A stretch of 7,670 nucleotides of DNA from Gemmataceae bacterium. Lineage in GTDB: Bacteria; Planctomycetota; Planctomycetia; Gemmatales; Gemmataceae. Both the position numbers and the translations under genes were made by a program. The DNA lies in contig JAFMJU010000187.1 in NCBI GenBank assembly GCA_017853285.1, positions 1 through 7,670 of the forward strand, read 5' to 3'. The notes beneath the pieces were generated by a model. The model did no database searches. It was not told the origin of the DNA and saw only the letters and a list, made by a program, of their open reading frames with translations. The stretch's first letter is position 1. Each line of letters begins with the position of its first letter. Positions 1 through 7,126 of this stretch are shown in pieces.

Positions 1-1
1 C

Positions 2-1138
2 GAGGCGGGCTCCCTCGTCACCCTCTTGGTCGATGGTGTCGAGACCGCCCAGGCTTTGGTGGGATCCGATCGCAAGTTCCTGCTCCCCATCGACACCGCC
101 CTTGCGGAGGGCTCACACACCATCGAGGTCTACGCCAGGGACACCGCCGGCAATGAGGGCAAACGCTCCGTCAGCCGTCTGCTGACGATTGACACCACCC
201 GGCCGGATGCCCCGGTCATCAACCATCCGGTGGACGATTCCGGCTCCAGCCCCACCGATGGCGTTTCCAGGGATAACACGCCCGATCTGACCGGTTCCGC
301 CCAACCTGGTACTGTGGTCGTGGTTCGGGACAACGGTGCCCTGCTGGGTCAGGTGACCGTCACTCCGGAAGGCAAATGGAATCTCCCGGTCAAGAAGGCC
401 CTCGCCCAGGGACGGCATGAGATCACCGCCGTCACGGTGGACCTGGCAGGCAACCAGTCCGATGCCGGTTCACTGGAACTGTTCATCGACACCGCCGCCC
501 CCGCCGCCCCAGCGGACATCACCCTGGAGCTCGACACCGGCCGTTCCGCCGGCGATGGCATCACATCGGATAACCTTCCCACGCTGCGCGGCACCGCTGA
601 GGAGGGATCCGTGATCACAGTCACCCTGGGAGGTGTCACCACCCAGGTGCCGGTGGTGGCGGGCAAGTGGTCCTACACCGCCACCGAACCTTTGGCCGAC
701 GGCAAGCAAATCGCCGAGGTGACCGCGACGGATATCGCGGGCAACACCGGCAAAAAGGCCACCTTCAAGTTCACCATCGATACCGCGGCTCCCACGGTCG
801 CCGTGGCCTTCCCGCAGGACGGCGGTCATTACAGTCTCAAGAGTTGGCCCGGTGCCCTGAAGGGTTCCGCTGGGGCCGATGGTGGCAGCGCCGTCGACGC
901 CGTGCTTGTCGCGGTGCGCGATTCCTCCGGTCTTTGGTTGCGCGATGGCGTCTTTGTCGCCTCGTCCGAGCCGGTGTTCAACCGCGCCTCAGGAACCGGC
1001 ACCTGGAGCCTGCCTCTCCTCGTGGGTTCGCTCACCGATGGTCGCACCTACACGGTGGACCTGGTTGCGCTCGATGTGGCCGGCAACGAGGCCAGGCTGG
1101 AGGGTGCCGTCACCTTCCATTTCGATTCCACCGCCCCG
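2..1138 (+). repeat. Tandem Bacterial Ig-like modules (one partial plus three complete)
   Basis: Approximate modules lie at 2-214 (cut by the window edge), 215-511, 512-793 and 794-1138. The first three show the usual signature: an N-terminal DN-TP-L-GTA/GSA strand, a G-x-W central strand (GKWNLPV, GKWSYTA), then a DxAGNxG turn followed by F-x-IDTxAP leading into the next copy. This matches the large Bacterial Ig-like families such as Big_13 and Ig_3-type modules. The fourth copy carries a longer insert (around bases 870-1000, with SSGLWLRDG) but keeps the DVAGNEA turn and the FHFDSTAP ending. Such modules act as rigid spacers or adhesive units outside the cell. The exact Pfam assignment is from memory of motifs, not a search. 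Confidence 0.85.
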
Positions 1139-4100
1139 GTTCCCGTGGTCACTCCGGGTGTGGATCCCCTGAATCTTGGGGCGCAGGAGTTGGTGATCGA
1201 TTTCGGCGAACCCGTCAACGGCTTCGGTCTCGACAAACTCACCGTCAGCCCCGGCCTCACCCTCGAGAACCTCACGCTCGAGGGAACCGCTTTCCGCTTC
1301 CGCATGCGCCCCGCCGCGGAAGGCGTCTACAGCATCAAGCTGGCCGCCAACACGGTCACCGACCTCGCCGGAAACCCCAGCCCGCCCATATTGCTCACCA
1401 AGGCTTTCGATGTCTCCACGCTGCAGTCGAATGCGTTCCCGTTGAGGCTCGACCCGGCGGGGGCCGGAAATTACTCCGGCGCCCTCGGTTCCACCACCGA
1501 CACCGACTGGTTCTCCCTCGTGGCTCCCGTCGCGGGCGGCATGCGCCTGTCGGTCTCGTCCGCATTCACGGCCCGCAACACCCTCACGGTCCTGGATGAA
1601 AAGGGTGAGCCAATAGGCATTTCCGACAACGCGTTGGGAACCGACAGCGAGGTCCGCTTCAATGTCGAGGCGGGCCAGAAATTCTTCATCCGCATCGACA
1701 GCCGACTGGCTGGCACCGGTGCCTACTCGTTGTCGGCCGTCACGGGCGAACGCTTCCTCGATGATGTCGGCTCTGATCCAAACTCGGCCACCCTGGTGGC
1801 CGCCAGTTCCGCCGGTGTGATCAATGCCCGTGGCAAGGTCGATTCCCCGGGCGATGTGGACTGGTTCCGCTTCACCGCCCCGGCCAGCGGTCAATTTTCG
1901 GTCAGAATCGCCGCCGCCCCGGGCTCTCGCCTCCAGCCCGCTGTCGACGCCTACAACTCCAACCTCGTGTCGCTGGCCTTCCTGGCGGCGCGTCCTGGCG
2001 AGGGCGTGGCCAATGTCCGCTTCGGGGTAGTGGCCGGCCAGACCTATTACCTTGCCGTCCGGGGTGGCGGAACCGAAACGGCCACCATGGTGGGTGATTA
2101 TCTGGCCGCCTCCACGCTGACAACCGCCGGAGTCGGCGCCAGCGATGACCACGCCGGCACCCTCCAGGGGGCCACGGTGGTCAAGTTGGCCAAGGGTGTG
2201 GGCGAGCAACGAGGCGTCCTGGAAAACGCTGCCGACACCGACATTTTCAAGGTGTCGATGCCCGCGGATGGCCGCCTGCTCATCCGGCTCCAATCCGGAT
2301 CTTCCATCCCACTGGCCCGCCTGTCCATTCTCGGGGCCGATGGCAACGAGACTGGCAAGCTGGTCGAAACCGCAACGCCGGGCCTATGGGAACTCACCGC
2401 CGAGGGCGGGAGGGATATCTTTATCCGCATCGATTCCCGGTCCGATTCAGATCAGTCGTACTTGTTGGCCGTGTCGGAGGATGAGGAAACCTCCATCCTC
2501 ACTCTGGCACGAAAGGTGACACCGGACGCCGCCGGCCTCAACCTGGACGGCGCGATCCAGTTGGCCGGCGATGTCGATTTGCTGGCCGTCGAGACCACCA
2601 TCGAGGGGCGGCTCCTCGTGCGCCTCGACCCGCGCGGCGCTGTGTTCGCCTCGCGCGTCGAGATTCTGGACCAGGCGGGAAGCCTGGTGGCCACGGGCAC
2701 CATGGACGCCCAATTCCGACAGTTGGCGAGCCTGGAGGTCCAGCCGGGCCAGAACTACTTCGTCCGGATTTCTGGGGAAAATGGCACCACCGGGCGTTAC
2801 AAGCTTCAGTTGCGCCAGTTGGCCGACGACCAGCCTGATCAACCGGCCCAGGCCCGGAAGGACCTCGATCTGGCTGTTCCGGTGATCGGTCAGGTACAGT
2901 TCGAAGGCGATGTGGACGCCTATCGCTTCACCGCCGATCAGACCGGGGATTTCATTTTCCAGGCGAAGGCTGGCTCCGGCCGACTCGATCCCCGCATCAC
3001 CATCGTCACCGCCGATGGAACGCAGCTCGGGTTCAACGACAACGCCGGGCAAGGTACCACCGCCCTCCTCAGCCTCACGCTGGAGGCCGGCCAGACGGTC
3101 TTCGTTCTGGTGGGTGGTAAGCCCGGTGGTGCGGCTGGCGCCTACGAGGTCGTTGTCAATCCCGACAGAATCGCTGCCGGCGATGACTACGCCGATTCCC
3201 TCCGCCTCGCCCTCAAGGATCCTGGATCCCTGCTCAACCCGGTCGATGGGAAAGTCTCTGTGCAGGGGGCCATCACTCGGGTCGATGATATCGACCTGTT
3301 CCGGCTGACGGTCCCATCCAACGATCGGTTTGAAATCTTGGTCAAGGCTGCAGGCGGCCTCGATCCGCGGCTCGACCTCCTCGACGCCAACGGCAAACTC
3401 ATCGCCGGTGACGAGGCCGGTGGCCAGGGGGTCGATGCCTTCATCTCCCGGGTCCTCTCCGCCGGCGATCAGGTCTTCTTCCGGGTTCAGGGCCTGTCAG
3501 ACACCATGGGGCAATACACCCTGGAGTTCAGGCCCTTCCAAAAACCCGACCAGGGGATTCCCGATGATGTGGGGGATTCCCGCGACAAGTCCACCACCCT
3601 CACCCTGGATTCTGAAGGCCTCGCATCTTTCGAGGGAGCCATCGAGACTGCGGGCGATGTCGACTATTTCACAATGGTTGTGGCTGCCTCCGGAACCCTG
3701 CAGCTAGACCTTGCCTCCGCTGGCACTGGAAACCTCGACACAATCCTCTACGCAAAGGCATCCACCGCCTCCACCTGGCAGGTGAACGACAATATCCGGT
3801 CCTCCACCGCCAGCCGTCTGGTCCTGGAGGTCCAAGCCGGGGAGACGCTTGAGATCCGGGCCACCGGGTTTGGTAACACGACGGGCAAATACCTGCTCAA
3901 GGCCCTCATGCTGCCTCCGGTGGCGGATGATTATGGCAACGACCTGGCCAACCCGCGGTCCCTCGATTCCGGCCTGGCCGGAACGCAACCTGGAGAGATC
4001 GAATCCACCGGCGACCGGGACCTGTTCGTCTACACGCCCCAGGATGACGGTTTCCTCACGGTTTCCCTGGAACGGGTGGTCGGTAGCGGCCTGAACCCGC

Positions 4101-6928
4101 AATTGCGCCTGATGGATGCCCAGGGCAAGGTCCTTGTCCAGGACAACGATTCCGGCGTGGGCGTGAACTCCCTGGCTCAGGTCAAGGTCAAGGCCGGCGT
4201 TCCCGTCTTCATCCAGGCGGGCAGCGCCGTCGGCAATACCGGGGCCTACCAGGTGGCTTGGTCCCTCTCTACCGACGACTTCGGCGACACCCCGGGCAGT
4301 GCCCAGGAACTCGCGGTTGAAAACAATATCTTCTCGCAGCAGGGCCGACTGGGCACCGGCACCGACAACGACTGGTTCACCTTCAAGGCGGACAGGGATG
4401 GCCTCGTCACTTTCCGCATGGAACCCGATGGGGATCCAAGCGGTGTGGATCCCTACCTGTTCGTGCTGGATGATTCACTGGCTATTGTCGGCAGCAGCAG
4501 CAGGCTGGGTGGTGGCCGTCTGGCCGAGGTCTCGGTCGAAGTTTCGGCCGGAGATGTTCTCTACCTGCAGGCCGCCAGCCTCGGCCGTACTCTGGGCGAC
4601 TATCTCCTGTCCAGCACCGTGGTCGCCGATGATTTCGGCGGTTCGGACGATTTTGCTTACGAACTCGAGTTGGACGAGGCCAACCGGTCGCCGGAGGTTC
4701 AGGGTGAGATCAACATCGCCTTCGACAACGACTGGTTCCAGGTGGTCGCCCAGGCCGATGGTCGCGTGCGTATCACCCTTGCCGGCGTGGACGATTTCGA
4801 CCCTGCGGTCACGGTGTATGATGCCGACGGTCGGGTCATTGCTGCCAATGATGACTTTGGTGGATCCTCGGACAGCCGCGTGGACCTGCGCTTCCTGGCG
4901 GGCCAGGTGTACTACATCGAGGCCGCCGGCTTCGGATCATCCGAGGGAGCTTATGTCCTGCGGATCGATGACATCCCAGATGTGGCCGATGATCATGGCG
5001 ATACCCTGGACATGGCTTCCGCCCTCTTCCCTGATGATTCCGGGGTCACCACCGGTTCCGGCGGGCTCGGACATGATTCCGACAATGATTATTTCAGGGT
5101 GATCCCAGCCAAGTCGGGCACCGCGACACTCGGGCTGGAGGCGTCGACTGAATTGGGGACGTCCGCCAGGGTCCGTGTTTACACCAGCCTCGATGGCCAG
5201 ATGGTTCAGATCGCCTCGGCCACCGGATCGCAGACCCTCAACCTGTCCTTCCCCGTCACAGCCGGCCAGGATGTTTTTGTGAGGGTGGATTCTCCCGCCC
5301 AGGGCATCGGCGCCTACCAGTTCAACATTTCAGTCACTGAGTCTGTTTCGGGCGAGCGCCCGATCGATGCCGACGCCCTCCGCGCCATTTCCGATGAGTT
5401 CAACCGCGCCTTCATCCAGCGCATCTCCGCGATGCAAAATCCTTCGGATATTTACAATGTCCAGGAACAGATCGCCCGCGACTTGGTCGCCAGCTACATC
5501 GCCGCCAACGGCCTGCCTTCCGGGAATGTCCTCCTGATCTTCCTCGACCCCGTTGACTTTGTTGCCGAGGATCCATCCGGCCGGCAGATCGGCCAGACCA
5601 CCGGTGGCGGCACCATCATGGAGAACACCGCCGCCTCCGTCAGCTCCCGTGGCGCTCTCGACCTTGTGGTGGTCCCAAATGCCGCCGCTGGCCAGTTCCA
5701 GATGCAATTGCTCGGCGTCGGCGGAGGCCGCGTCATGGCTGGCGCCACGATGCTCACCAAGGATGGCTCCACCGTCAATCCGGCCGTTTCTGTCCGCGGG
5801 CAGTCCGTCGCCGGCAACATTCCGGTCGGCGAGGTTCCCAAGGAGGGCCTCCAACTCGTGCTCGACTTCCGTCCCGATCGCGGGAATTCCGGCGGTACCG
5901 GGGGAACCGGCAACAATGGTGGTGGCACAGGTGGTACCGGGGGCACCGGAAACCCTGGTGGCGGCGAATCTTCAGTAGTCGCCTCGTCCGCTGTCGTTTC
6001 CTCAGTGGCCAATTCCACCCTGGTCCAGACGCTGGCCGGGCTCACTTCCGGCTTCGGAGCCGACTTGGCCTCGGTGGGTGCCCAACTAACCCAAAGCCTG
6101 ACCACTTTGCTACTGGTTGCGACAACATCCGACGGGGCGAAACAGGGTGATGGCTCCGCCCTTGCAAACTTGCTGAACTCCGGCAATTTCCAGCAGTCAT
6201 TCCGGTCGGTCATCACCATCACCGGGGATGTGGCCCAGGCCTTGGTCCGAACCGGGGAGTATCTGGTCCGTACCTTGCCCAAGGCCGAGCGCCTGCTTTC
6301 GGCGTCGCTTGCGCCGGCCCGTCAGTTGGCCAATGCCACCCTGCTGCCGGCTGTGCGCGACACTATCGGCAAGGTGGTCGGCGACGCGGCCACTTCCGCC
6401 TTGAAGCAGGTGGATGCCGCCGCCTCTGCCGCCCTCAAGGTCATTGGCCAGAACGCTTCCAAGTTGCCCGGCGTCATGGCGCCGAAAAAGGCCAACGATG
6501 GGGCAAGGTCCCAAGGCCCATCCTCCGAGGACCGTGGCCAATCCCTGGCGCACCTCTTTGTCCCTGGGCAGCCCGAAACCCACCTCATTGCCACCCAGAT
6601 CCCATCCGATGCGCCGAGCACCAAACCGGAAGATCCCCTGTGGGCAGCCATCGGAACATTGGGTGATTCACGGGCCGACTCCCCGGTTCTGGCTCGGGAA
6701 AAGAAACTCCCTCTCGCCGTGGAAGACGGTACCGGTTCGGATTCCGCCGCCCGTCGCAAGTTGGCGGGCTTGGCTGCAGCTGGCCTCCTGGCACCTTCGT
6801 GGGTTGCGGCCATGCAACCTGGCAAGGAACAGCCCAAGCCCGGAGTGACACCCCGCCGGCAAAAACCCAAAAAGGAATCGGAAGGGAAAGACGGGGAAAA
6901 GCCTCGGGAAAAACAAGAGGGCCGTTAG
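2..6928 (+). CDS. Giant Ig-like/PPC-repeat surface or secreted protein, 5'-truncated
   Basis: The frame is open from the first complete codon at base 2 to the TAG at 6926-6928, giving 2308 residues. The true start lies upstream: the TTG at 26 falls inside an Ig-like strand and the frame is open before it. Domains in order, by residue from base 2, are: Ig-like modules (1-379) ending in FxxDTxAPxxP-type motifs after DxAGN; a divergent Ig-like module (380-476); eleven PPC-like repeats (477-1778) with D-x-D-W/Y/F and AGQ-x-hydrophobic-G-x-Y motifs; a unique C-terminal domain (1779-1959); a Gly/Thr linker; an Ala-rich helical stretch; a hydrophobic segment and a basic tail. These families are non-catalytic beta-sandwich folds found in exported bacterial proteins. 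No protease, hydrolase or other active-site signature is visible in this part. Adhesion, matrix or surface-layer function is inferred from architecture. An enzyme domain could lie upstream, since PPC domains often trail secreted peptidases. No frameshift or internal stop was seen. Confidence 0.95.
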   Translation, partial: EAGSLVTLLVDGVETAQALVGSDRKFLLPIDTALAEGSHTIEVYARDTAGNEGKRSVSRLLTIDTTRPDAPVINHPVDDSGSSPTDGVSRDNTPDLTGSAQPGTVVVVRDNGALLGQVTVTPEGKWNLPVKKALAQGRHEITAVTVDLAGNQSDAGSLELFIDTAAPAAPADITLELDTGRSAGDGITSDNLPTLRGTAEEGSVITVTLGGVTTQVPVVAGKWSYTATEPLADGKQIAEVTATDIAGNTGKKATFKFTIDTAAPTVAVAFPQDGGHYSLKSWPGALKGSAGADGGSAVDAVLVAVRDSSGLWLRDGVFVASSEPVFNRASGTGTWSLPLLVGSLTDGRTYTVDLVALDVAGNEARLEGAVTFHFDSTAPVPVVTPGVDPLNLGAQELVIDFGEPVNGFGLDKLTVSPGLTLENLTLEGTAFRFRMRPAAEGVYSIKLAANTVTDLAGNPSPPILLTKAFDVSTLQSNAFPLRLDPAGAGNYSGALGSTTDTDWFSLVAPVAGGMRLSVSSAFTARNTLTVLDEKGEPIGISDNALGTDSEVRFNVEAGQKFFIRIDSRLAGTGAYSLSAVTGERFLDDVGSDPNSATLVAASSAGVINARGKVDSPGDVDWFRFTAPASGQFSVRIAAAPGSRLQPAVDAYNSNLVSLAFLAARPGEGVANVRFGVVAGQTYYLAVRGGGTETATMVGDYLAASTLTTAGVGASDDHAGTLQGATVVKLAKGVGEQRGVLENAADTDIFKVSMPADGRLLIRLQSGSSIPLARLSILGADGNETGKLVETATPGLWELTAEGGRDIFIRIDSRSDSDQSYLLAVSEDEETSILTLARKVTPDAAGLNLDGAIQLAGDVDLLAVETTIEGRLLVRLDPRGAVFASRVEILDQAGSLVATGTMDAQFRQLASLEVQPGQNYFVRISGENGTTGRYKLQLRQLADDQPDQPAQARKDLDLAVPVIGQVQFEGDVDAYRFTADQTGDFIFQAKAGSGRLDPRITIVTADGTQLGFNDNAGQGTTALLSLTLEAGQTVFVLVGGKPGGAAGAYEVVVNPDRIAAGDDYADSLRLALKDPGSLLNPVDGKVSVQGAITRVDDIDLFRLTVPSNDRFEILVKAAGGLDPRLDLLDANGKLIAGDEAGGQGVDAFISRVLSAGDQVFFRVQGLSDTMGQYTLEFRPFQKPDQGIPDDVGDSRDKSTTLTLDSEGLASFEGAIETAGDVDYFTMVVAASGTLQLDLASAGTGNLDTILYAKASTASTWQVNDNIRSSTASRLVLEVQAGETLEIRATGFGNTTGKYLLKALMLPPVADDYGNDLANPRSLDSGLAGTQPGEIESTGDRDLFVYTPQDDGFLTVSLERVVGSGLNPQLRLMDAQGKVLVQDNDSGVGVNSLAQVKVKAGVPVFIQAGSAVGNTGAYQVAWSLSTDDFGDTPGSAQELAVENNIFSQQGRLGTGTDNDWFTFKADRDGLVTFRMEPDGDPSGVDPYLFVLDDSLAIVGSSSRLGGGRLAEVSVEVSAGDVLYLQAASLGRTLGDYLLSSTVVADDFGGSDDFAYELELDEANRSPEVQGEINIAFDNDWFQVVAQADGRVRITLAGVDDFDPAVTVYDADGRVIAANDDFGGSSDSRVDLRFLAGQVYYIEAAGFGSSEGAYVLRIDDIPDVADDHGDTLDMASALFPDDSGVTTGSGGLGHDSDNDYFRVIPAKSGTATLGLEASTELGTSARVRVYTSLDGQMVQIASATGSQTLNLSFPVTAGQDVFVRVDSPAQGIGAYQFNISVTESVSGERPIDADALRAISDEFNRAFIQRISAMQNPSDIYNVQEQIARDLVASYIAANGLPSGNVLLIFLDPVDFVAEDPSGRQIGQTTGGGTIMENTAASVSSRGALDLVVVPNAAAGQFQMQLLGVGGGRVMAGATMLTKDGSTVNPAVSVRGQSVAGNIPVGEVPKEGLQLVLDFRPDRGNSGGTGGTGNNGGGTGGTGGTGNPGGGESSVVASSAVVSSVANSTLVQTLAGLTSGFGADLASVGAQLTQSLTTLLLVATTSDGAKQGDGSALANLLNSGNFQQSFRSVITITGDVAQALVRTGEYLVRTLPKAERLLSASLAPARQLANATLLPAVRDTIGKVVGDAATSALKQVDAAASAALKVIGQNASKLPGVMAPKKANDGARSQGPSSEDRGQSLAHLFVPGQPETHLIATQIPSDAPSTKPEDPLWAAIGTLGDSRADSPVLAREKKLPLAVEDGTGSDSAARRKLAGLAAAGLLAPSWVAAMQPGKEQPKPGVTPRRQKPKKESEGKDGEKPREKQEGR
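1139..1429 (+). other. Divergent Ig-like domain, SbsA/Big_5-like
   Basis: These 97 residues differ from the preceding Ig modules. They start with VPVVTPGVDPLN, then LVIDFGEPVNGFGLDKLTVS, and end with AANTVTDLAGNPSPP. The order of a hydrophobic strand with F-x-EPV, a G-x-DKL strand, and a closing V-x-D-x-AGN-x-S-P resembles the 'SbsA Ig-like' or Big_5-type domains that assess extrema in surface-layer proteins. It sits at the junction between the Ig block and the PPC array. The fold is a reasonable call; the family name is tentative. Confidence 0.6.
1430..5335 (+). repeat. Array of eleven PPC-like (pre-peptidase C-terminal) domains
   Basis: Copies begin near bases 1430, 1760, 2144, 2480, 2819, 3167, 3545, 3911, 4271, 4622 and 4980, each roughly 105-128 residues. 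The typical copy has three landmarks. The first is an acidic header such as DDFGDT, DDHGDT, DDVGDS or DDYGND. The second is a strand with D-x-D-aromatic, for example GDVDWFRF, TDNDWFTF, FDNDWFQV or SDNDYFRV. The third is a closing AGQ-x(2)-hydrophobic pair ending in G-x-Y, for example EAGQKFFIRID...GAYSL or LAGQVYYIEAAG...GAYVL. Between the second and third is a DP-x-L-x-x-D-x-x-G-x-x-x-x-x-x-D loop. This fits the PPC family, a beta-sandwich found C-terminal to secreted enzymes and in long repeat proteins. The acidic loops suggest possible calcium binding, which is inference. Copies are divergent at DNA level, so the array is old. Confidence 0.85.
5336..5878 (+). other. Unique C-terminal domain after the PPC array
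   Basis: About 181 residues that do not match the repeats. The first part looks helical (DADALRAISDEFNRAFIQR... and DIYNVQEQIARDLVASYIAA). The second part looks like a beta-sandwich, with LLIFLDPVDFVAEDPSGRQ, then an IMENT turn, a strand LDLVVVPNAAAGQFQMQLLG, and a closing LQLVLDFRP. The D-P-x-G-R-x-x-G turn, followed later by V-P-x-A-x-x-G-x-x-x-x-x-x-x-G, resembles a module I recall at the ends of bacterial extracellular proteins, but I cannot name the family. It occurs once in the visible protein and marks the end of the folded part. Confidence 0.55.
5882..5965 (+). repeat. Gly/Thr-rich linker with a 39-bp tandem duplication
   Basis: Twenty-eight residues made almost only of Gly, Thr, Asn and Ser. 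A 13-codon segment beginning GGTGGTGNN at 5891-5929 is repeated as GGTGGTGNP at 5930-5968, with mostly third-position differences between copies. It is a flexible hinge between the folded C-terminal domain and the Ala-rich tail. Encoding DNA rich in GGT/GGC/ACC codons is prone to slippage, so length may vary between strains. Confidence 0.85.
5969..6490 (+). other. Ala/Ser/Val-rich, probably helical region
   Basis: About 174 residues of low complexity. A Ser/Val/Ala patch (SSVVASSAVVSSVANS) leads into LVQTLAGLTSGFGADLASVG and TQSLTTLLLVATT. Further on are RTGEYLVRTLPKAERLLSAS, LAPARQLANATLLPAVRDTI and ALKQVDAAASAALKVIG, which look like amphipathic helices. None is long or hydrophobic enough to be a confident membrane span. 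No family recognised. The change from beta-type domains to helical sequence suggests a part with a separate job, such as attachment or oligomerisation. Confidence 0.5.
6752..6925 (+). other. C-terminal hydrophobic segment plus basic tail
   Basis: The last 58 residues contain RRK, then about 18 mainly hydrophobic residues (LAGLAAAGLLAPSWVAAM, 6761-6814). A 37-residue hydrophilic tail follows with 12 Lys/Arg against 7 Asp/Glu (QPGKEQPKPG..., PRRQKPKK, KPREKQEGR). The layout recalls C-terminal sorting or anchoring signals, but there is no LPxTG or PEP-CTERM box. The hydrophobic stretch contains Pro and is marginal for a membrane span. A role in anchoring or in binding an acidic polymer is inference. 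Confidence 0.45.
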
Positions 6929-6952
6929 ACCGTAGGAAATGGGATAAGGGTT

Positions 6953-6989
6953 CCTTCAGGGCTTCTTCACTTGGAGGAAGTCCTGAAGG
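6953..6989 (+). terminator. Candidate hairpin terminator of the giant gene
   Basis: A 16-bp inverted repeat has arms at 6953-6968 (CCTTCAGGGCTTCTTC) and 6974-6989 (GAGGAAGTCCTGAAGG), with a 5-base loop ACTTG. Fourteen pairs are Watson-Crick and two are G-U in RNA. The stem starts 24 bases after the stop codon, where an intrinsic terminator is expected. It lacks a clean U-tract: what follows is AT-rich but mixed (TATAGTAATTAAAG). It could instead be a 3' stabilising hairpin. Confidence 0.6.
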
Positions 6990-7085
6990 TATAGTAATTA
7001 AAGATATACCTTGATAATAAATAATTAGAAGTAATATTTTCTGTACTTGAATTGAAAAAGACGGTAATAATACACCGATATCCTT
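6990..7085. other. AT-rich intergenic island
   Basis: Bases 6991-7080 contain only 20 G or C (22%), against visibly GC-rich coding DNA on both sides. The stretch has several TAATTA/TAATAA words. The + strand frame shared with both genes is closed here by several stops, and I see no credible gene. It most likely holds promoter and regulatory DNA for the downstream gene. The rest of the intergenic gap, 7086-7126, returns to GC-rich sequence and forms a leader for the downstream gene. Confidence 0.8.
7011..7040 (+). promoter_or_regulatory. Possible sigma-70-type promoter for the repeat-protein gene
   Basis: TTGATA at 7011-7016 matches five of six bases of the -35 consensus. TATTTT at 7035-7040 matches four of six of the -10, with an 18-base spacer. 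TAATAT at 7032-7037 is an alternative -10 with a short spacer. A second TTGAAA at 7052-7057 has no good -10 behind it. AT-rich DNA gives such matches by chance, so this only marks the most likely zone. It would leave a 5' leader of about 80 bases. Confidence 0.25.
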
Positions 7086-7111
7086 GGTGAGCACCTGACC
7101 CGGCCCGTTTT

Positions 7112-7117
7112 GCGGAG
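7112..7117 (+). promoter_or_regulatory. Ribosome binding site of the repeat-protein gene
   Basis: GCGGAG, containing the Shine-Dalgarno core GGAG at 7114-7117, lies 9 bases before the ATG at 7127. The in-frame TGA at 7088-7090 lies upstream, and no other start codon occurs in that frame before 7127. The site therefore fixes this ATG as the start. Confidence 0.7.
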
Positions 7118-7126
7118 TGCCGAACG

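Noticed and set aside
26..28. TTG as the start codon of the giant gene
   Set aside because: The same frame is open for eight codons before it up to the window edge, and they read as a normal Ig-like strand (EAGSLVTL). There is no Shine-Dalgarno motif, so the start is outside the window.
667..1599. Second + strand open frame of about 310 codons in another frame
   Set aside because: Its Arg/His/Gly-rich translation has no domain pattern and it runs inside the Ig-like region, whose own frame has clear motifs.
989..2293. Minus-strand open frame of about 434 codons inside the giant gene
   Set aside because: It lies wholly opposite well-supported Ig and PPC domains and has Gly/Arg/Glu-rich low-complexity content typical of antisense shadows in GC-rich DNA.
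6752..6925. LPxTG or PEP-CTERM sorting signal
   Set aside because: There is no LPxTG or PEP box, and the basic residues extend through a 37-residue tail in place of a short terminal cluster.
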